Made by a program: the position numbers and the translations under genes
In this document: positions 14,829 to 22,634 of the stretch, one piece after another
How positions within the stretch are numbered: the first letter of the stretch is position 1
Layout of the letters: each line of letters begins with the position of its first letter
Origin: Bacteriovoracales bacterium
GTDB lineage: Bacteria; Bdellovibrionota; Bacteriovoracia; Bacteriovoracales; Bacteriovoracaceae
Assembly: GCA_030149295.1 (NCBI GenBank)
Contig: JASBRV010000003.1
Span: 1-60,532 of the forward strand
Length of the DNA stretch: 60,532 nt
Direction of reading: 5' to 3'
The notes under the pieces: generated by a model
The model's input: the letters and a program-made list of their open reading frames with translations, nothing else
What the model was told of the DNA's origin: nothing
Database searches by the model: none

Positions 14829-16649
14829 TTAATTTTTTTGCTCAAGATATTGAATTCCATCAATGTCCTCTACACCAAGACTAATCGTTTCATTAGCTCC
14901 TGGAGAATCTGAATCATCCTCCGCAAATTGCTTCAGTGCATCCAGATTACCCTTATCACCTGTTCCAGAGCCACTCGCTAAATTTCGCCCCTCTTCAGTA
15001 AAGAAGTTACTTCCCAATTCCATTGCAAGAGCCGTGGTATTTTGGCCTTTTGAGCCATCACTACTATTTACCTCTAAGAAACTAGAAACCACATTTGAAT
15101 AATGAACCACCTCAGCAAGATCTTCTGCACTTCTTTCAACTGACTTTTGAATATTGGCGATTGGGTTGGGAGGATTTGCTGTTTTCTTTTGAGCCTCACT
15201 GACCATTTGAGTATCGGAAAGCCGCTTATTAAGACTAGCCTGAAGAGCTTTCCTTTCATTGTTGTATTCTTTTTCAATAATTTGTTTGAGCGCCTCTTCA
15301 AGTGTCGTTGCTCCCCCTGCCTTGTTAGCATCAACCTTCGCTTGAGTTTGTTCGACAAGCTTGGCATAACTCTCATCAGTCATGCCCTTACTTTTAAAAT
15401 ATTTTTTGATCTCTTCCTGATCAGCTTTTGGGTTTTGAACAAGGTCCTTTTCAATCTTCTTTTTTAGAGCAAGACCTCTGATAAAAAACTCATCTTCAAC
15501 CTTTTTATTATCTTCTTCGCTCGTAAGATAATCATTACAACTCTCATCATTGGGATTATTAGCACATTCTTCTAATTTTTTGGCTTCCTTTTTTACCTCA
15601 TCAAGATATCCCGATTCTCTTACTAGTTCATTAGAGCCAATATTTGTCAGTTTATCTGTATTCACCTGATTGACCTGTAAATTTTTTACCTCAAGACTTT
15701 GACCCTGAACTTTACCAAACTCCTTTTTCACATCTTTCACTTTGGCCAAAGCCAACTTAACTCCTGTCATGTAACGATTAAGCTCGCATGCCGAAATGAT
15801 ATTCAAATTTTTGTTTTCATCCGCTTTCTTCTCATATTCATCTTGAATCTTTGTGTCTCTATCAAAGACAACTGAATAAAGTTCACCCTGGTAATCTTTT
15901 TGCTCTAGATAGGCAGTAGGATCACCACGACACTCTTTTGGAATATTTAAAAGACATGCATTAAAAGCCCTAAAGTTTGAAGTGCTGACAACACCATTTT
16001 GCTCCACAACTCCAGCCGTTAGGTTTTTTAAATTTTGTTCTCTTCTGTAAAGAGAAAGACCGATATCATTTGGGTCAACTTTTCCGTTTTTATCTGCATA
16101 AATACAATAGTCACTGACTTGGAGGATCAAAGATTTCCCTAGTTGTGATTCGTATAAGCTATAAAATGTTCCATGATCAACAGCATTGACTGCACCATTT
16201 GGAGCTTGGTCTTTTTGATAAAGTGACTTTTGAATACGCTCCCCTAGGTAATCACCTAACTTTTTCAAAGCTTTTGAATTCTTCTTTTGAAAACTATTGA
16301 GATTATAAGCGTAACCACTAGGGTCTTTTCCTGTACTGGATGCCTCTGCATTTTCGAGGTGCTCTTGAATATCATCCTGGATGTCTGCAACGCCATCCCA
16401 CACACATGTATCTTTATCAGTCCTTTGATCATCTGGAACACTATTAGCCTCTTCTCTTTTAATTTGGGCTTCACATTTATCAATCGCTTCTTGAACCTTT
16501 GGGAATTTTTCAATGAGATTTTCAAGCTGAGAACCTTCATTTTTCACCACCACGCCAGCACGGGTGTCATCTATAGGGCTCACCACCTCAGCGCGAATGC
16601 TGCAGGCAAACATAAAAGCAAAGAGGAGAAAGAAAAGAGGTTTTCGCAT
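14829..16649 (-). CDS. Large exported coiled-coil protein, unknown family
   Basis: A 606-residue protein with an N-terminal signal peptide (MRKPLFFLLFAFMFACSIRA). The mature part is charged and mostly helical. A central block has Cys pairs (KLEECANNPNDESCNDYL near residue 355). Long helical stretches between residues 290 and 520 look coiled-coil forming. The C-terminus is acidic and Gly/Ser-rich. The first third has several more Cys residues, so disulfides are likely. I do not recognise the family; large helical exported proteins of this kind are common in Bacteriovoracaceae. It stands alone between the protease gene and the replication module. Confidence 0.75.
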   Translation of the reverse strand: MRKPLFFLLFAFMFACSIRAEVVSPIDDTRAGVVVKNEGSQLENLIEKFPKVQEAIDKCEAQIKREEANSVPDDQRTDKDTCVWDGVADIQDDIQEHLENAEASSTGKDPSGYAYNLNSFQKKNSKALKKLGDYLGERIQKSLYQKDQAPNGAVNAVDHGTFYSLYESQLGKSLILQVSDYCIYADKNGKVDPNDIGLSLYRREQNLKNLTAGVVEQNGVVSTSNFRAFNACLLNIPKECRGDPTAYLEQKDYQGELYSVVFDRDTKIQDEYEKKADENKNLNIISACELNRYMTGVKLALAKVKDVKKEFGKVQGQSLEVKNLQVNQVNTDKLTNIGSNELVRESGYLDEVKKEAKKLEECANNPNDESCNDYLTSEEDNKKVEDEFFIRGLALKKKIEKDLVQNPKADQEEIKKYFKSKGMTDESYAKLVEQTQAKVDANKAGGATTLEEALKQIIEKEYNNERKALQASLNKRLSDTQMVSEAQKKTANPPNPIANIQKSVERSAEDLAEVVHYSNVVSSFLEVNSSDGSKGQNTTALAMELGSNFFTEEGRNLASGSGTGDKGNLDALKQFAEDDSDSPGANETISLGVEDIDGIQYLEQKN

Positions 16650-16780
16650 AAAATCATTATCCTATGAGACAGACTTAGGCCTATCCCCTATTTCTCTTCC
16701 TTTCGGTAATTTCAGATAGTTATATTAGTTAGAAAGGCCTCATTATTGACCCTAAGGTGGCGAAAATTGGCGGCAAAACA

Positions 16781-16817
16781 ATAAAAAAAGGGGGGATCAC
16801 GGCAATTTTCCCCCCTT
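16781..16817 (-). terminator. Rho-independent terminator after repA
   Basis: AAGGGGGG (16788-16795) pairs with CCCCCCTT (16810-16817). Read on the minus strand the stem is followed by seven T residues. It lies about 110 bases beyond the stop of the replication initiator gene and marks the left end of the replication module. Confidence 0.8.
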
Positions 16818-16924
16818 CATTATAGCTAAAGATCATTCCTCGATCTCGCCTAAAACTTACTTTTTTACTCTTATTTAATGTTTCATCCCCTATTTTTAAA
16901 AAACTCCGATGAGTTGGCAAATTT

Positions 16925-18562
16925 TTATTGTGTTAAGGACTCTCTTGGATTTGCTTTGATTTCTTTATAATTCAAGATATCTCCACTTAAAAAATCCACT
17001 CGGGCCAGGTCCCTCATACGATGCTCAAGACTAAGCTTGTACATCATATCCTCGGGGGAGACGCCCTCTTTTTCTAAAGAAGCTCGTGCCCTTTCATCTA
17101 AATTCTTTTTAAAAGACTTATTCTTGGCAATCATGTCTGCGTACATTTTATCAAAAGACTTTTCGAGCCTCTCCATTTCAACTTTTTTAGCTTCTTCTTT
17201 TTTAGAAAGCTCATTTTGAATTTTCTCTGTCACTTCTTTTTTACGAAAATCCTCTGCACGCTTACTCACAAAATGGCGATACTTTTCTGGAAGCTCCAAT
17301 CCACCATTGATCATGGAACTGAGAATAACCTTCGCCAACGCTTTAAAAGACTTCGTTATATGGTAATTACAACGAAGAACTTGAAATAAAGTAATATCCA
17401 AGCAAAAGTCAGCTGGGTTTAGTTTTTCCTTTCCATAAACAAAGTGATCTTTGCCTGATTCTTTTTCATAACGAAAATTAAATTCTCTTCTCATATTGAG
17501 AATATCAATTTCTCGAAGGTCTAACTCTCTTAAAGGCTTCTCTCCGTAATAATCGAGAAGATCTTGATAAAAGGAATCCCTTTCTTCTTTTGCTTCGATG
17601 AGGCTTCTGCCTTGAAAGGTGACAAAAATATCCCAATCGCTTATGCCTCGTTTTTTCTTTATGGTGAATTCAAAGTTTTTTAGATTCTCCTGAATCCTTC
17701 CCAGATACTCCCCTATTTGACGACGCTTTTTCTTTGAGCCGGTAAGGCCTATCACCTGAGCAAGCTCTTCTAAGCTAAAGAGGAATTGATCACCAAATTT
17801 CTTTCTTTTTGAATAAAGAAAAATTAAAACCCTTCTTTGCGGTCCAGATTTCAAAGAGAGGTAAGCATCTGAAGAAATAACAGAAACATATTCATCGTAG
17901 AGGTTCTTTACAATATAACTATCAAACTCAACAAAGAAGACATCCTGATAATTAGCAAAATCCACGTCTGTCGCCCCAACGCGCACCCTCCCTGATTTGA
18001 GAATAATCTTGGTGTCTTCATTCACAAGACCTATTTGGCCAGTATGCGCATTATAAGCAAAATTTTTAGTTTGCATGCTTTGAGACTTAATTTTTCGAAT
18101 CGCACGGGCCACTTTATTTCTTGAGTTTTCAGAAAGACCTAAGCGGCGGCAAACTTCTGCCAAGGTGTAATAAACACGAAAGCCGTTCATTTTGTCTTTG
18201 CTATTACGATTGCGGTCTCGTTGCTCCCACGCCATGGTTAAGAGCACGAGAAGCACATCATTTTCAAAGGCCTGTAATGGCCCCTCATTCGACTGTGTTG
18301 TCACCTCAAGCATATAAACCGAGCCACTATCATCAACAGAGCGCACGATGGCCTTGTGCTCTTCAGTCTTGTCGTAATCGTCAGTGAGGTAATATTTGAA
18401 AGGAAGGGCAAGGCCCAGATTGATTTCTACCTTAAAGCGATCGTCCGCTGCTTCACCAGTATCAAGTTCAGTAGGTGTGAACTCTAAGTCGTGATCGACT
18501 TTAATGACTGATTCCACTAAAGAAGGATCGAGGTCGCTATCTTCAATGATTGTTCCCTGCAT
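16925..18562 (-). CDS. repA: Plasmid-type replication initiator (RepA-like)
   Basis: A 545-residue protein resembling replication initiator protein A. The region around residues 96-300 matches that type: FENDVLLVLLTMAW, a helix-turn-helix-like YTLAEVCRRLGLSENSRNKV, a second wing with SLKSGPQRRVLIFLYSKR and a further FSLEELAQVIGLTGSKKKRR. The C-terminal third (residues 430-545) is a charged helix, longer than in most RepA proteins. The assignment is strongly supported by context: the array of repeated sites at 18638-19181 lies immediately upstream, and parA/parB-like genes follow. The protein should bind these iterons and open the origin. The ATG has a GGGAAG site. RepA binding to iterons near its own promoter commonly gives self-repression. 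Confidence 0.8.
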   Translation of the reverse strand: MQGTIIEDSDLDPSLVESVIKVDHDLEFTPTELDTGEAADDRFKVEINLGLALPFKYYLTDDYDKTEEHKAIVRSVDDSGSVYMLEVTTQSNEGPLQAFENDVLLVLLTMAWEQRDRNRNSKDKMNGFRVYYTLAEVCRRLGLSENSRNKVARAIRKIKSQSMQTKNFAYNAHTGQIGLVNEDTKIILKSGRVRVGATDVDFANYQDVFFVEFDSYIVKNLYDEYVSVISSDAYLSLKSGPQRRVLIFLYSKRKKFGDQFLFSLEELAQVIGLTGSKKKRRQIGEYLGRIQENLKNFEFTIKKKRGISDWDIFVTFQGRSLIEAKEERDSFYQDLLDYYGEKPLRELDLREIDILNMRREFNFRYEKESGKDHFVYGKEKLNPADFCLDITLFQVLRCNYHITKSFKALAKVILSSMINGGLELPEKYRHFVSKRAEDFRKKEVTEKIQNELSKKEEAKKVEMERLEKSFDKMYADMIAKNKSFKKNLDERARASLEKEGVSPEDMMYKLSLEHRMRDLARVDFLSGDILNYKEIKANPRESLTQ

Positions 18563-18637
18563 AGCTCTTCCCTGCTATTAAATAATTTAAGAACTAAATT
18601 TATTATGATTCAATTCAAAATCTTTGGCCACAAAAAT

Positions 18638-19181
18638 GTCCCTAAAAGTACCGCTCATTTCGCACTATCCCTAATAGTCTCGCTAAAAACTTTAATCCCT
18701 AAAAAAACAGCCGCTGTTTTTTCTCCCAAGAAGTACCGGCCAAATTTTTGTCCCTATCAGTACATAGCAAAGGTCAAAAATGGTCCCATTAAAGTTCAAG
18801 TGTCAAAATTGTCCCCAATAGTACAGCCCGCTTAAGAATCTCAGCAGCTACTTTCAAAATTGTCCCTAATAGTACAGTTGTAAATTAGTGAGTGACCAAC
18901 TGGGTGTATCCGTAGGGACATTGACCTGTACTAATAGGGAGAAAGGCCTTTCTCGGCATGTATCATTAGGGACTTATTTAAATAGGGCTGTACTCAAAGG
19001 GACAAAGGACTGTACTCGTACGGACTTTAGCCTGTACCAATAGGGATCTTGCTATGTACTTGTAGGGACTTAAGTCTTATTAACTTACTGAAATCACGAA
19101 CAAAGTCCCTAGTAGTACCGCCTATATATAAGTAAGTAAGTTTAATTATATATACTATTAATAGGCTGTACTCATAGGGAC
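18638..19181. repeat. Iteron array, likely replication origin (oriV)
   Basis: Seventeen copies of a 15-bp site, consensus TGTACTNNTAGGGAC or its complement GTCCCTANNAGTACA. In the left arm the complement form starts at 18638, 18667, 18695, 18723, 18750, 18783, 18811 and 18862, mostly 27-29 bp apart. In the right arm the direct form starts at 18905, 18927, 18959, 18989, 19011, 19033 and 19055; the last four are exactly 22 bp apart. Two more lie at 19105 (complement) and 19167 (direct). Left-arm copies are more degenerate. This is the expected substrate for the adjacent RepA-like protein. Two further copies lie in the neighbouring CDS. Confidence 0.85.
19119..19165. other. AT-rich stretch, possible DNA-unwinding element
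   Basis: Between the last two iterons the sequence is nearly pure A/T with TATATATAAGTAAGTAAG and TTAATTATATATACTATTAATA runs. Such a segment beside iterons is the usual place where an origin melts. No perfect DnaA box (TTATCCACA) was seen nearby. Confidence 0.5.
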
Positions 19182-19208
19182 CACTTTAAATTTTGTGTGT
19201 GTGTATCC

Positions 19209-19655
19209 CTAAAATTTTAATGTCTCTTCTATAAATGTCCTTAGCTCACTTTCAGTTTGTATGCCCTTAAAGTCGATAGTATCGATCTGATCTTCGATTC
19301 TGTCGCAAAAGGATTGTAAGAGGATTCTTAAAATCGTGTTATCGGTAATTCTTTTGTTAGACCTGTACTCGTAGGGCAATTCTCTCTTAGCCCGAGTAAT
19401 TTCTGAGCAAAAAACTTTAAGGAGATCAACATCTTCTGCTCTTAAACGCGCGCCTTTTTGAATATAGCGATCAAAAGTTCGCTCAGGATAACGTTTTTGA
19501 CCCTTTTGTTCTTTTTGATCTCTTTGACCATGCTCATGAAGATTTCGGGGTGTACTCGTAGGGACCTTTTCTTCAATAGGTTCCTCTTTTTTTGTTGGCC
19601 CCTTTGCCTTCACTCTTCTTGCTGAAGTAAAAAATTCTTCCATTGATCCTGACAT
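19209..19655 (-). CDS. Small partition partner of ParA (parB-like)
   Basis: A 148-residue basic protein encoded directly after parA with a TAATG overlap and a GGAGG ribosome site inside the parA end. The first 60 residues are charged and probably disordered. The rest is helical and includes RITDNTILRILLQSFCDRIED, similar in feel to the DNA-binding helices of small plasmid partition proteins. No ParB box or ribbon-helix-helix can be confirmed. By position it is expected to bind the centromere and to stimulate the ParA ATPase. Oddly, two near-perfect iterons lie inside the gene (19364-19378 and 19551-19565). Confidence 0.7.
   Translation of the reverse strand: MSGSMEEFFTSARRVKAKGPTKKEEPIEEKVPTSTPRNLHEHGQRDQKEQKGQKRYPERTFDRYIQKGARLRAEDVDLLKVFCSEITRAKRELPYEYRSNKRITDNTILRILLQSFCDRIEDQIDTIDFKGIQTESELRTFIEETLKF
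19364..19378 (-). repeat. Iteron inside the parB-like gene
   Basis: TGTACTCGTAGGGCA matches the origin iteron consensus at 14 of 15 positions when N is allowed. It lies within coding sequence, 183 bases beyond the last intergenic iteron. Confidence 0.7.
19551..19565 (-). repeat. Perfect iteron inside the parB-like gene
   Basis: TGTACTCGTAGGGAC is a full match to the iteron consensus and lies near the 5' part of the parB-like coding sequence, 187 bases from the copy at 19364. Confidence 0.75.
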
Positions 19656-20524
19656 TAGGCCTCCTTCCCTGGTAAGCGCTTACTCGTTAATTGAGCCTCT
19701 TGAGTTTCAATTGCTTTTATTCGCTCAAGCATTTCATCGACGAGTCCTAAATATTCTTTGTGTCCCCTCTCTGATGCTTTTGTGACATCAAAAATAGTTT
19801 TACGCTCTCGTGGGAGAAAGGCAAATTTAGATGAGATGGGAATGACTGTTTCAAAGAAATGAATGCCTGTCTTCTCACTTAGATCTGAAAGCTCAACGAT
19901 AGCTTTTTTTGCCATCTTTGGTCTTTTATCCATAGAGGAGATAAAAAAGCCAAGAGGTTCCAGATAAGGATTTTGAAGTTTCTTAACTTTTAGGCCTGCG
20001 GTTATTGTGTCTCCAATTGATTCCATTGAGAGGTCACTTGTTTGCACAGGAATGAGAAAGTAATCCGCAGCGAGCAGGGAGCTGACGGTGGTTATTCCCA
20101 GAGAAGGTGCATTGTCGATAAGAATAAAGTGGCACTCCCCTAGTCTTTCAGAGTTTTCGATGAGTTCCTTTAAGAGATTAAAACCCTCAAGTCCCAACTG
20201 ATTAAGAAGGGCTTCTATATTGTAATTGGCGCCTCTGGCATCTTTTTTTTCAGAGGGAATGATAAATAGATTTTCTCTTTCGGTTTCATAGAAAACCTCA
20301 TCGAGACTTCCCCCATTGGCCATCACATCACATATTCCCCTCACCTTTTGCTCGCTTTCCCAAATGGGACCTATAGTTGAGCGCGTAACGTTACTTTGAG
20401 TGGTGTCAAAGTCAATGATGCAGGTTTTGAAACCTAAATCGGCAAGGCGACTTGCGATATGGATTGTTGAAGTGGTTTTTCCTACTCCACCTTTTTGACC
20501 TGTAATGGAAATGATTCTTGGCAT
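19655..20524 (-). CDS. parA: ParA-family partition ATPase
   Basis: A 289-residue ParA/MinD-type ATPase. The deviant Walker A motif KGGVGKTT is at residues 10-17, the Walker A' region CIIDFDTTQSNVT is near 36, and Walker B is in HFILIDNAPSLG near 130. There is no N-terminal helix-turn-helix extension, so it is of the short (type Ib-like) class, which normally pairs with a small centromere-binding protein, here the next gene. It should bind DNA non-specifically and move replicon copies apart. The AAGAGAGG ribosome site precedes the ATG. The palindrome-rich region directly upstream is the probable centromere and operator. Confidence 0.92.
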   Translation of the reverse strand: MPRIISITGQKGGVGKTTSTIHIASRLADLGFKTCIIDFDTTQSNVTRSTIGPIWESEQKVRGICDVMANGGSLDEVFYETERENLFIIPSEKKDARGANYNIEALLNQLGLEGFNLLKELIENSERLGECHFILIDNAPSLGITTVSSLLAADYFLIPVQTSDLSMESIGDTITAGLKVKKLQNPYLEPLGFFISSMDKRPKMAKKAIVELSDLSEKTGIHFFETVIPISSKFAFLPRERKTIFDVTKASERGHKEYLGLVDEMLERIKAIETQEAQLTSKRLPGKEA

Positions 20525-20539
20525 TTGGACCTCTCTTCC

Positions 20540-20810
20540 TTAAGAGTTTGAAACTAAGGAGTTTAAAACTTTCGACTTTCAAACTTTATTGTTGAAACTT
20601 TAAAACTCCTTACATTGTAATTCATAACTAGAAAGTTCGAAACTTTTGAACTTATCACTTTTAAGTTTATGAGTAGTCACTTTGAAAGTGTGTCGTTTTA
20701 AACTTTAAAGCTTGGTAGTTATAAGTTTTATAGTTATGAGTTTGAGAGTAGGAGCTTTTAAAGTTTGCAGTTTTAGAGTTTAAACTTTTAAAGTTTAAAA
20801 CTCTTTGAAT
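20540..20810. repeat. Dense AAACTTT/AAAGTTT palindromes, candidate parS and par operator
   Basis: About 270 bases without a gene, filled with imperfect palindromes built from AGTTT and AAACT half-sites. Examples are GAGTTTGAAACT, GGAGTTTAAAACTTTC, GTTGAAACTTTAAAACTCC, GAAAGTTCGAAACTTTTG, CACTTTGAAAGTG, TTTTAAACTTTAAAGC and GTTTAAACTTTTAAAGTTT. At least ten units are present. Upstream of a type Ib-like parA this is where centromere repeats and the par promoter are usually found. Confidence 0.6.
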
Positions 20811-21067
20811 GTCAATATAGAAGGGGCTTTTGCGAAATTAGAGGAATTTTTCATGAATTTGCGGCTAGGGGAGGGGGATTTAGCCAATGCTCTCACAGGC
20901 CCTTATTTGCATTCTAAGCCCATCTAGAGTGGACGTAGGCGTAGGGAAGGGTTGAATGAATAGGAGCAAAGTTTAATAGTTTAAAGTTTTAAAGTTTTAA
21001 ACTTTTCCTTAAAAGGGCGATTCATGGCCATTTTTTACTTGCAAAAGCCAAAGAGAATACGTCAAAC
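20811..21067. other. Gene-free spacer between par region and histone gene
   Basis: No convincing gene. It contains a second small cluster of the same half-sites at about 20971-21005 (AAAGTTTAATAGTTTAAAG and following), separated from the main cluster by about 160 bases of less AT-rich sequence. A 24-codon frame at 20853-20927 is not credible. Confidence 0.4.
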
Positions 21068-21142
21068 TTGTGTTTATTGTGATTACGCGTAAGACATTTG
21101 TCACAAAAGGAAACGCAATTTTAACCATCGATGGAGGAATTC

Positions 21143-21397
21143 ATGGCTAAGAAAAAAGCTACAAAAAAGAAAGCAACTAAGAAAACTGCAGCAAGAAAAT
21201 CATCAAGAAGAGAAGTTCTTGTTGTTGGTTCTAAAACTAAAGCTGCTCTTAAGGGTTCTGGAAAGAACACTTTCAACGTATCTTCTGATACTCTTGATGC
21301 TCTTAATGAGCTTATGTACCAAGCTGTTGAGCAAGCTCAAAAAAGATGTGCGGCAAACGGTCGTAAGACTATCCGTCCACATGACATCCTTGCTTAA
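21143..21397 (+). CDS. Bacterial histone with lysine-rich N-terminal tail
   Basis: An 84-residue basic protein. Residues 1-24 are a Lys/Ala/Thr tail (MAKKKATKKKATKKTAARKS). The rest is a single histone fold: VVGSKTKAALKG (helix 1), DTLDALNELMYQAVEQAQKR (helix 2), then the loop NGRKTIRPHDIL with the conserved Arg and Asp of the RD clamp, and a very short third helix. It is of the type reported as a chromatin protein in Bdellovibrio, with the tail as an added feature. The ATG at 21143 is fixed by GGAGG at 21133-21137, which itself lies beside an earlier ATG at 21131. It has its own terminator, so it is monocistronic. Confidence 0.85.
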   Translation: MAKKKATKKKATKKTAARKSSRREVLVVGSKTKAALKGSGKNTFNVSSDTLDALNELMYQAVEQAQKRCAANGRKTIRPHDILA

Positions 21398-21425
21398 TTA
21401 GCTCTTAAAAAGTTATTTAATTGTG

Positions 21426-21457
21426 AAAGCCGGCTTTAGTGGTCGGCTTTTTTTTTG
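21426..21457 (+). terminator. Rho-independent terminator of the histone gene
   Basis: The stem AAAGCCG/CGGCTTT has an 11-base loop and is followed by a run of T residues. It lies about 30 bases after the histone stop. Confidence 0.85.
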
Positions 21458-21624
21458 CTTAATCTTAAAGGGAGCATTTTGCTCGCTCTCGCCTGTTTTA
21501 GCGTTTGTGCTTATAATATAACCAACTGAAATAACGACGTTTTTAAGCTTGCTTAGGTCAAAATAGTTGATAGATGTAGTAGGGAACATTTTTAGGCTTA
21601 ATAAAAGTAAGACCAAAAGGCTGC

Positions 21625-21639
21625 ATGAGTAATACTCAT
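21625..21639. promoter_or_regulatory. 15-bp palindrome upstream of the barrel/PAP2 pair
   Basis: ATGAGTA-A-TACTCAT is a perfect 7+7 inverted repeat in the otherwise empty stretch 21458-21704, about 65 bases before the gene start. It is a candidate operator; no known binding site is recognised. The rest of this stretch shows no gene that I can support. Confidence 0.35.
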
Positions 21640-21704
21640 AAGCACCATATCTCAAGAGATTACCTTTGAATGTTAATCTTATTTTTGCTCTAATTATTAA
21701 ATTT

Positions 21705-22634
21705 ATGAAAATTCTAATATTTCTTTTTATGGTGATGGGTAACACTTTTGCCTTTGTGCTTCCTATCGATCACCCTCATTTTGTTCCCGAATTCACAGGC
21801 GGTCTTTTTTCCTTCGGTGGAGGTGCGGGCCATAGGGAAGTCGAATACGAGTCAAACAAGGTCATCGTCGATCAACAGCTTTATAAGTTTAATGAAACTC
21901 GGATGAAGGTTTTAGTTTCTCCTTGGCAAAATATTGCCTTTGGCCTGATTGGACAGTACGACTTTGATCGGGAATATGAACTCAAGTTTGGCCCAGCAAG
22001 CACTCGCTCAGGGGATGATTCATACCAGTCAAGTGCTCAAGGGCCAATGGATCCAGAAGTTTTCTTTATCTATGAGTTTCGTTCACAAAAGGATTCATGG
22101 AATCAACAAGTTTATTTAAGTGGAAACCCTTTTGATATTGAAGAATCTCCTCGAAAAATTTTTAGGGGAGGACATGATGTTTTTCTTGAGTACCGTTTTA
22201 GTCACCAGTATGGAAGTGACTCTTTATATGGTGAAATCTTTAGTCACTACTATGGTAAGAAGAATTTTTACCAACCTGGAGATCCACGAAAATCGGTAAG
22301 TGAAGCTTATACTGAGGTTGGGCTAAAGCTTGGTTACCTTTATAGATTGAACGAAAGCTTTTCCTTTTTTGCAGATGGAACCTTTGGTTTAAGTTCTGAC
22401 TATATTGTTCAAACTCCTGAAGTACAAAGATTTGCTGATAAAGGATATCTTCTTTTTGCAAATGTGGGCTTAAACTATTTTTGGAATAAAAACTGCTTTC
22501 TTAAATTAGAAACTTGGCGAGGTTCTCGAATTTATAATGCTACTCAAGAAGATCTTAATAGAGATATTGAATATGAGATTGAGGATGATTTTTACCTCAT
22601 GACCTTAAATTTTGCGTGGGGGAAATTGTTATGA
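21705..22634 (+). CDS. Outer-membrane beta-barrel protein, unknown family
   Basis: About 309 residues with a signal peptide (MKILIFLFMVMGNTFAFVLP) and a mature part of alternating amphipathic strands rich in aromatic residues and Gly, ending in NFAWGKLL, as expected of an outer-membrane barrel of roughly 12 strands. I do not recognise the family. The ATG at 21705 has a poor ribosome site; a TTG at 21666 would add 13 residues. The stop overlaps the start of the PAP2 gene (ATGA), so both products are made together. Confidence 0.7.
   Translation: MKILIFLFMVMGNTFAFVLPIDHPHFVPEFTGGLFSFGGGAGHREVEYESNKVIVDQQLYKFNETRMKVLVSPWQNIAFGLIGQYDFDREYELKFGPASTRSGDDSYQSSAQGPMDPEVFFIYEFRSQKDSWNQQVYLSGNPFDIEESPRKIFRGGHDVFLEYRFSHQYGSDSLYGEIFSHYYGKKNFYQPGDPRKSVSEAYTEVGLKLGYLYRLNESFSFFADGTFGLSSDYIVQTPEVQRFADKGYLLFANVGLNYFWNKNCFLKLETWRGSRIYNATQEDLNRDIEYEIEDDFYLMTLNFAWGKLL

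Noticed and set aside
16729-16920. Short minus-strand frame between repA and the coiled-coil gene
   Set aside because: It reads through the repA terminator hairpin and has no protein-like features.
18605-18835. A 76-codon plus-strand frame across the iteron region
   Set aside because: Its composition simply follows the repeated sites, it has no ribosome site, and it overlaps the origin.
18638-19181. Possibility of a CRISPR array
   Set aside because: Repeats are only 15 bp, degenerate and in both orientations, with spacers of 7-18 bases; the rep/par context explains them.
20853-20927. Small frame of 24 codons with GAGGAA upstream
   Set aside because: Too short, no recognisable feature, and set inside a regulatory spacer.
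21413-21745. A 110-codon minus-strand frame opposite the barrel gene start
   Set aside because: It runs through the histone terminator and overlaps a better supported gene; composition is low-complexity.
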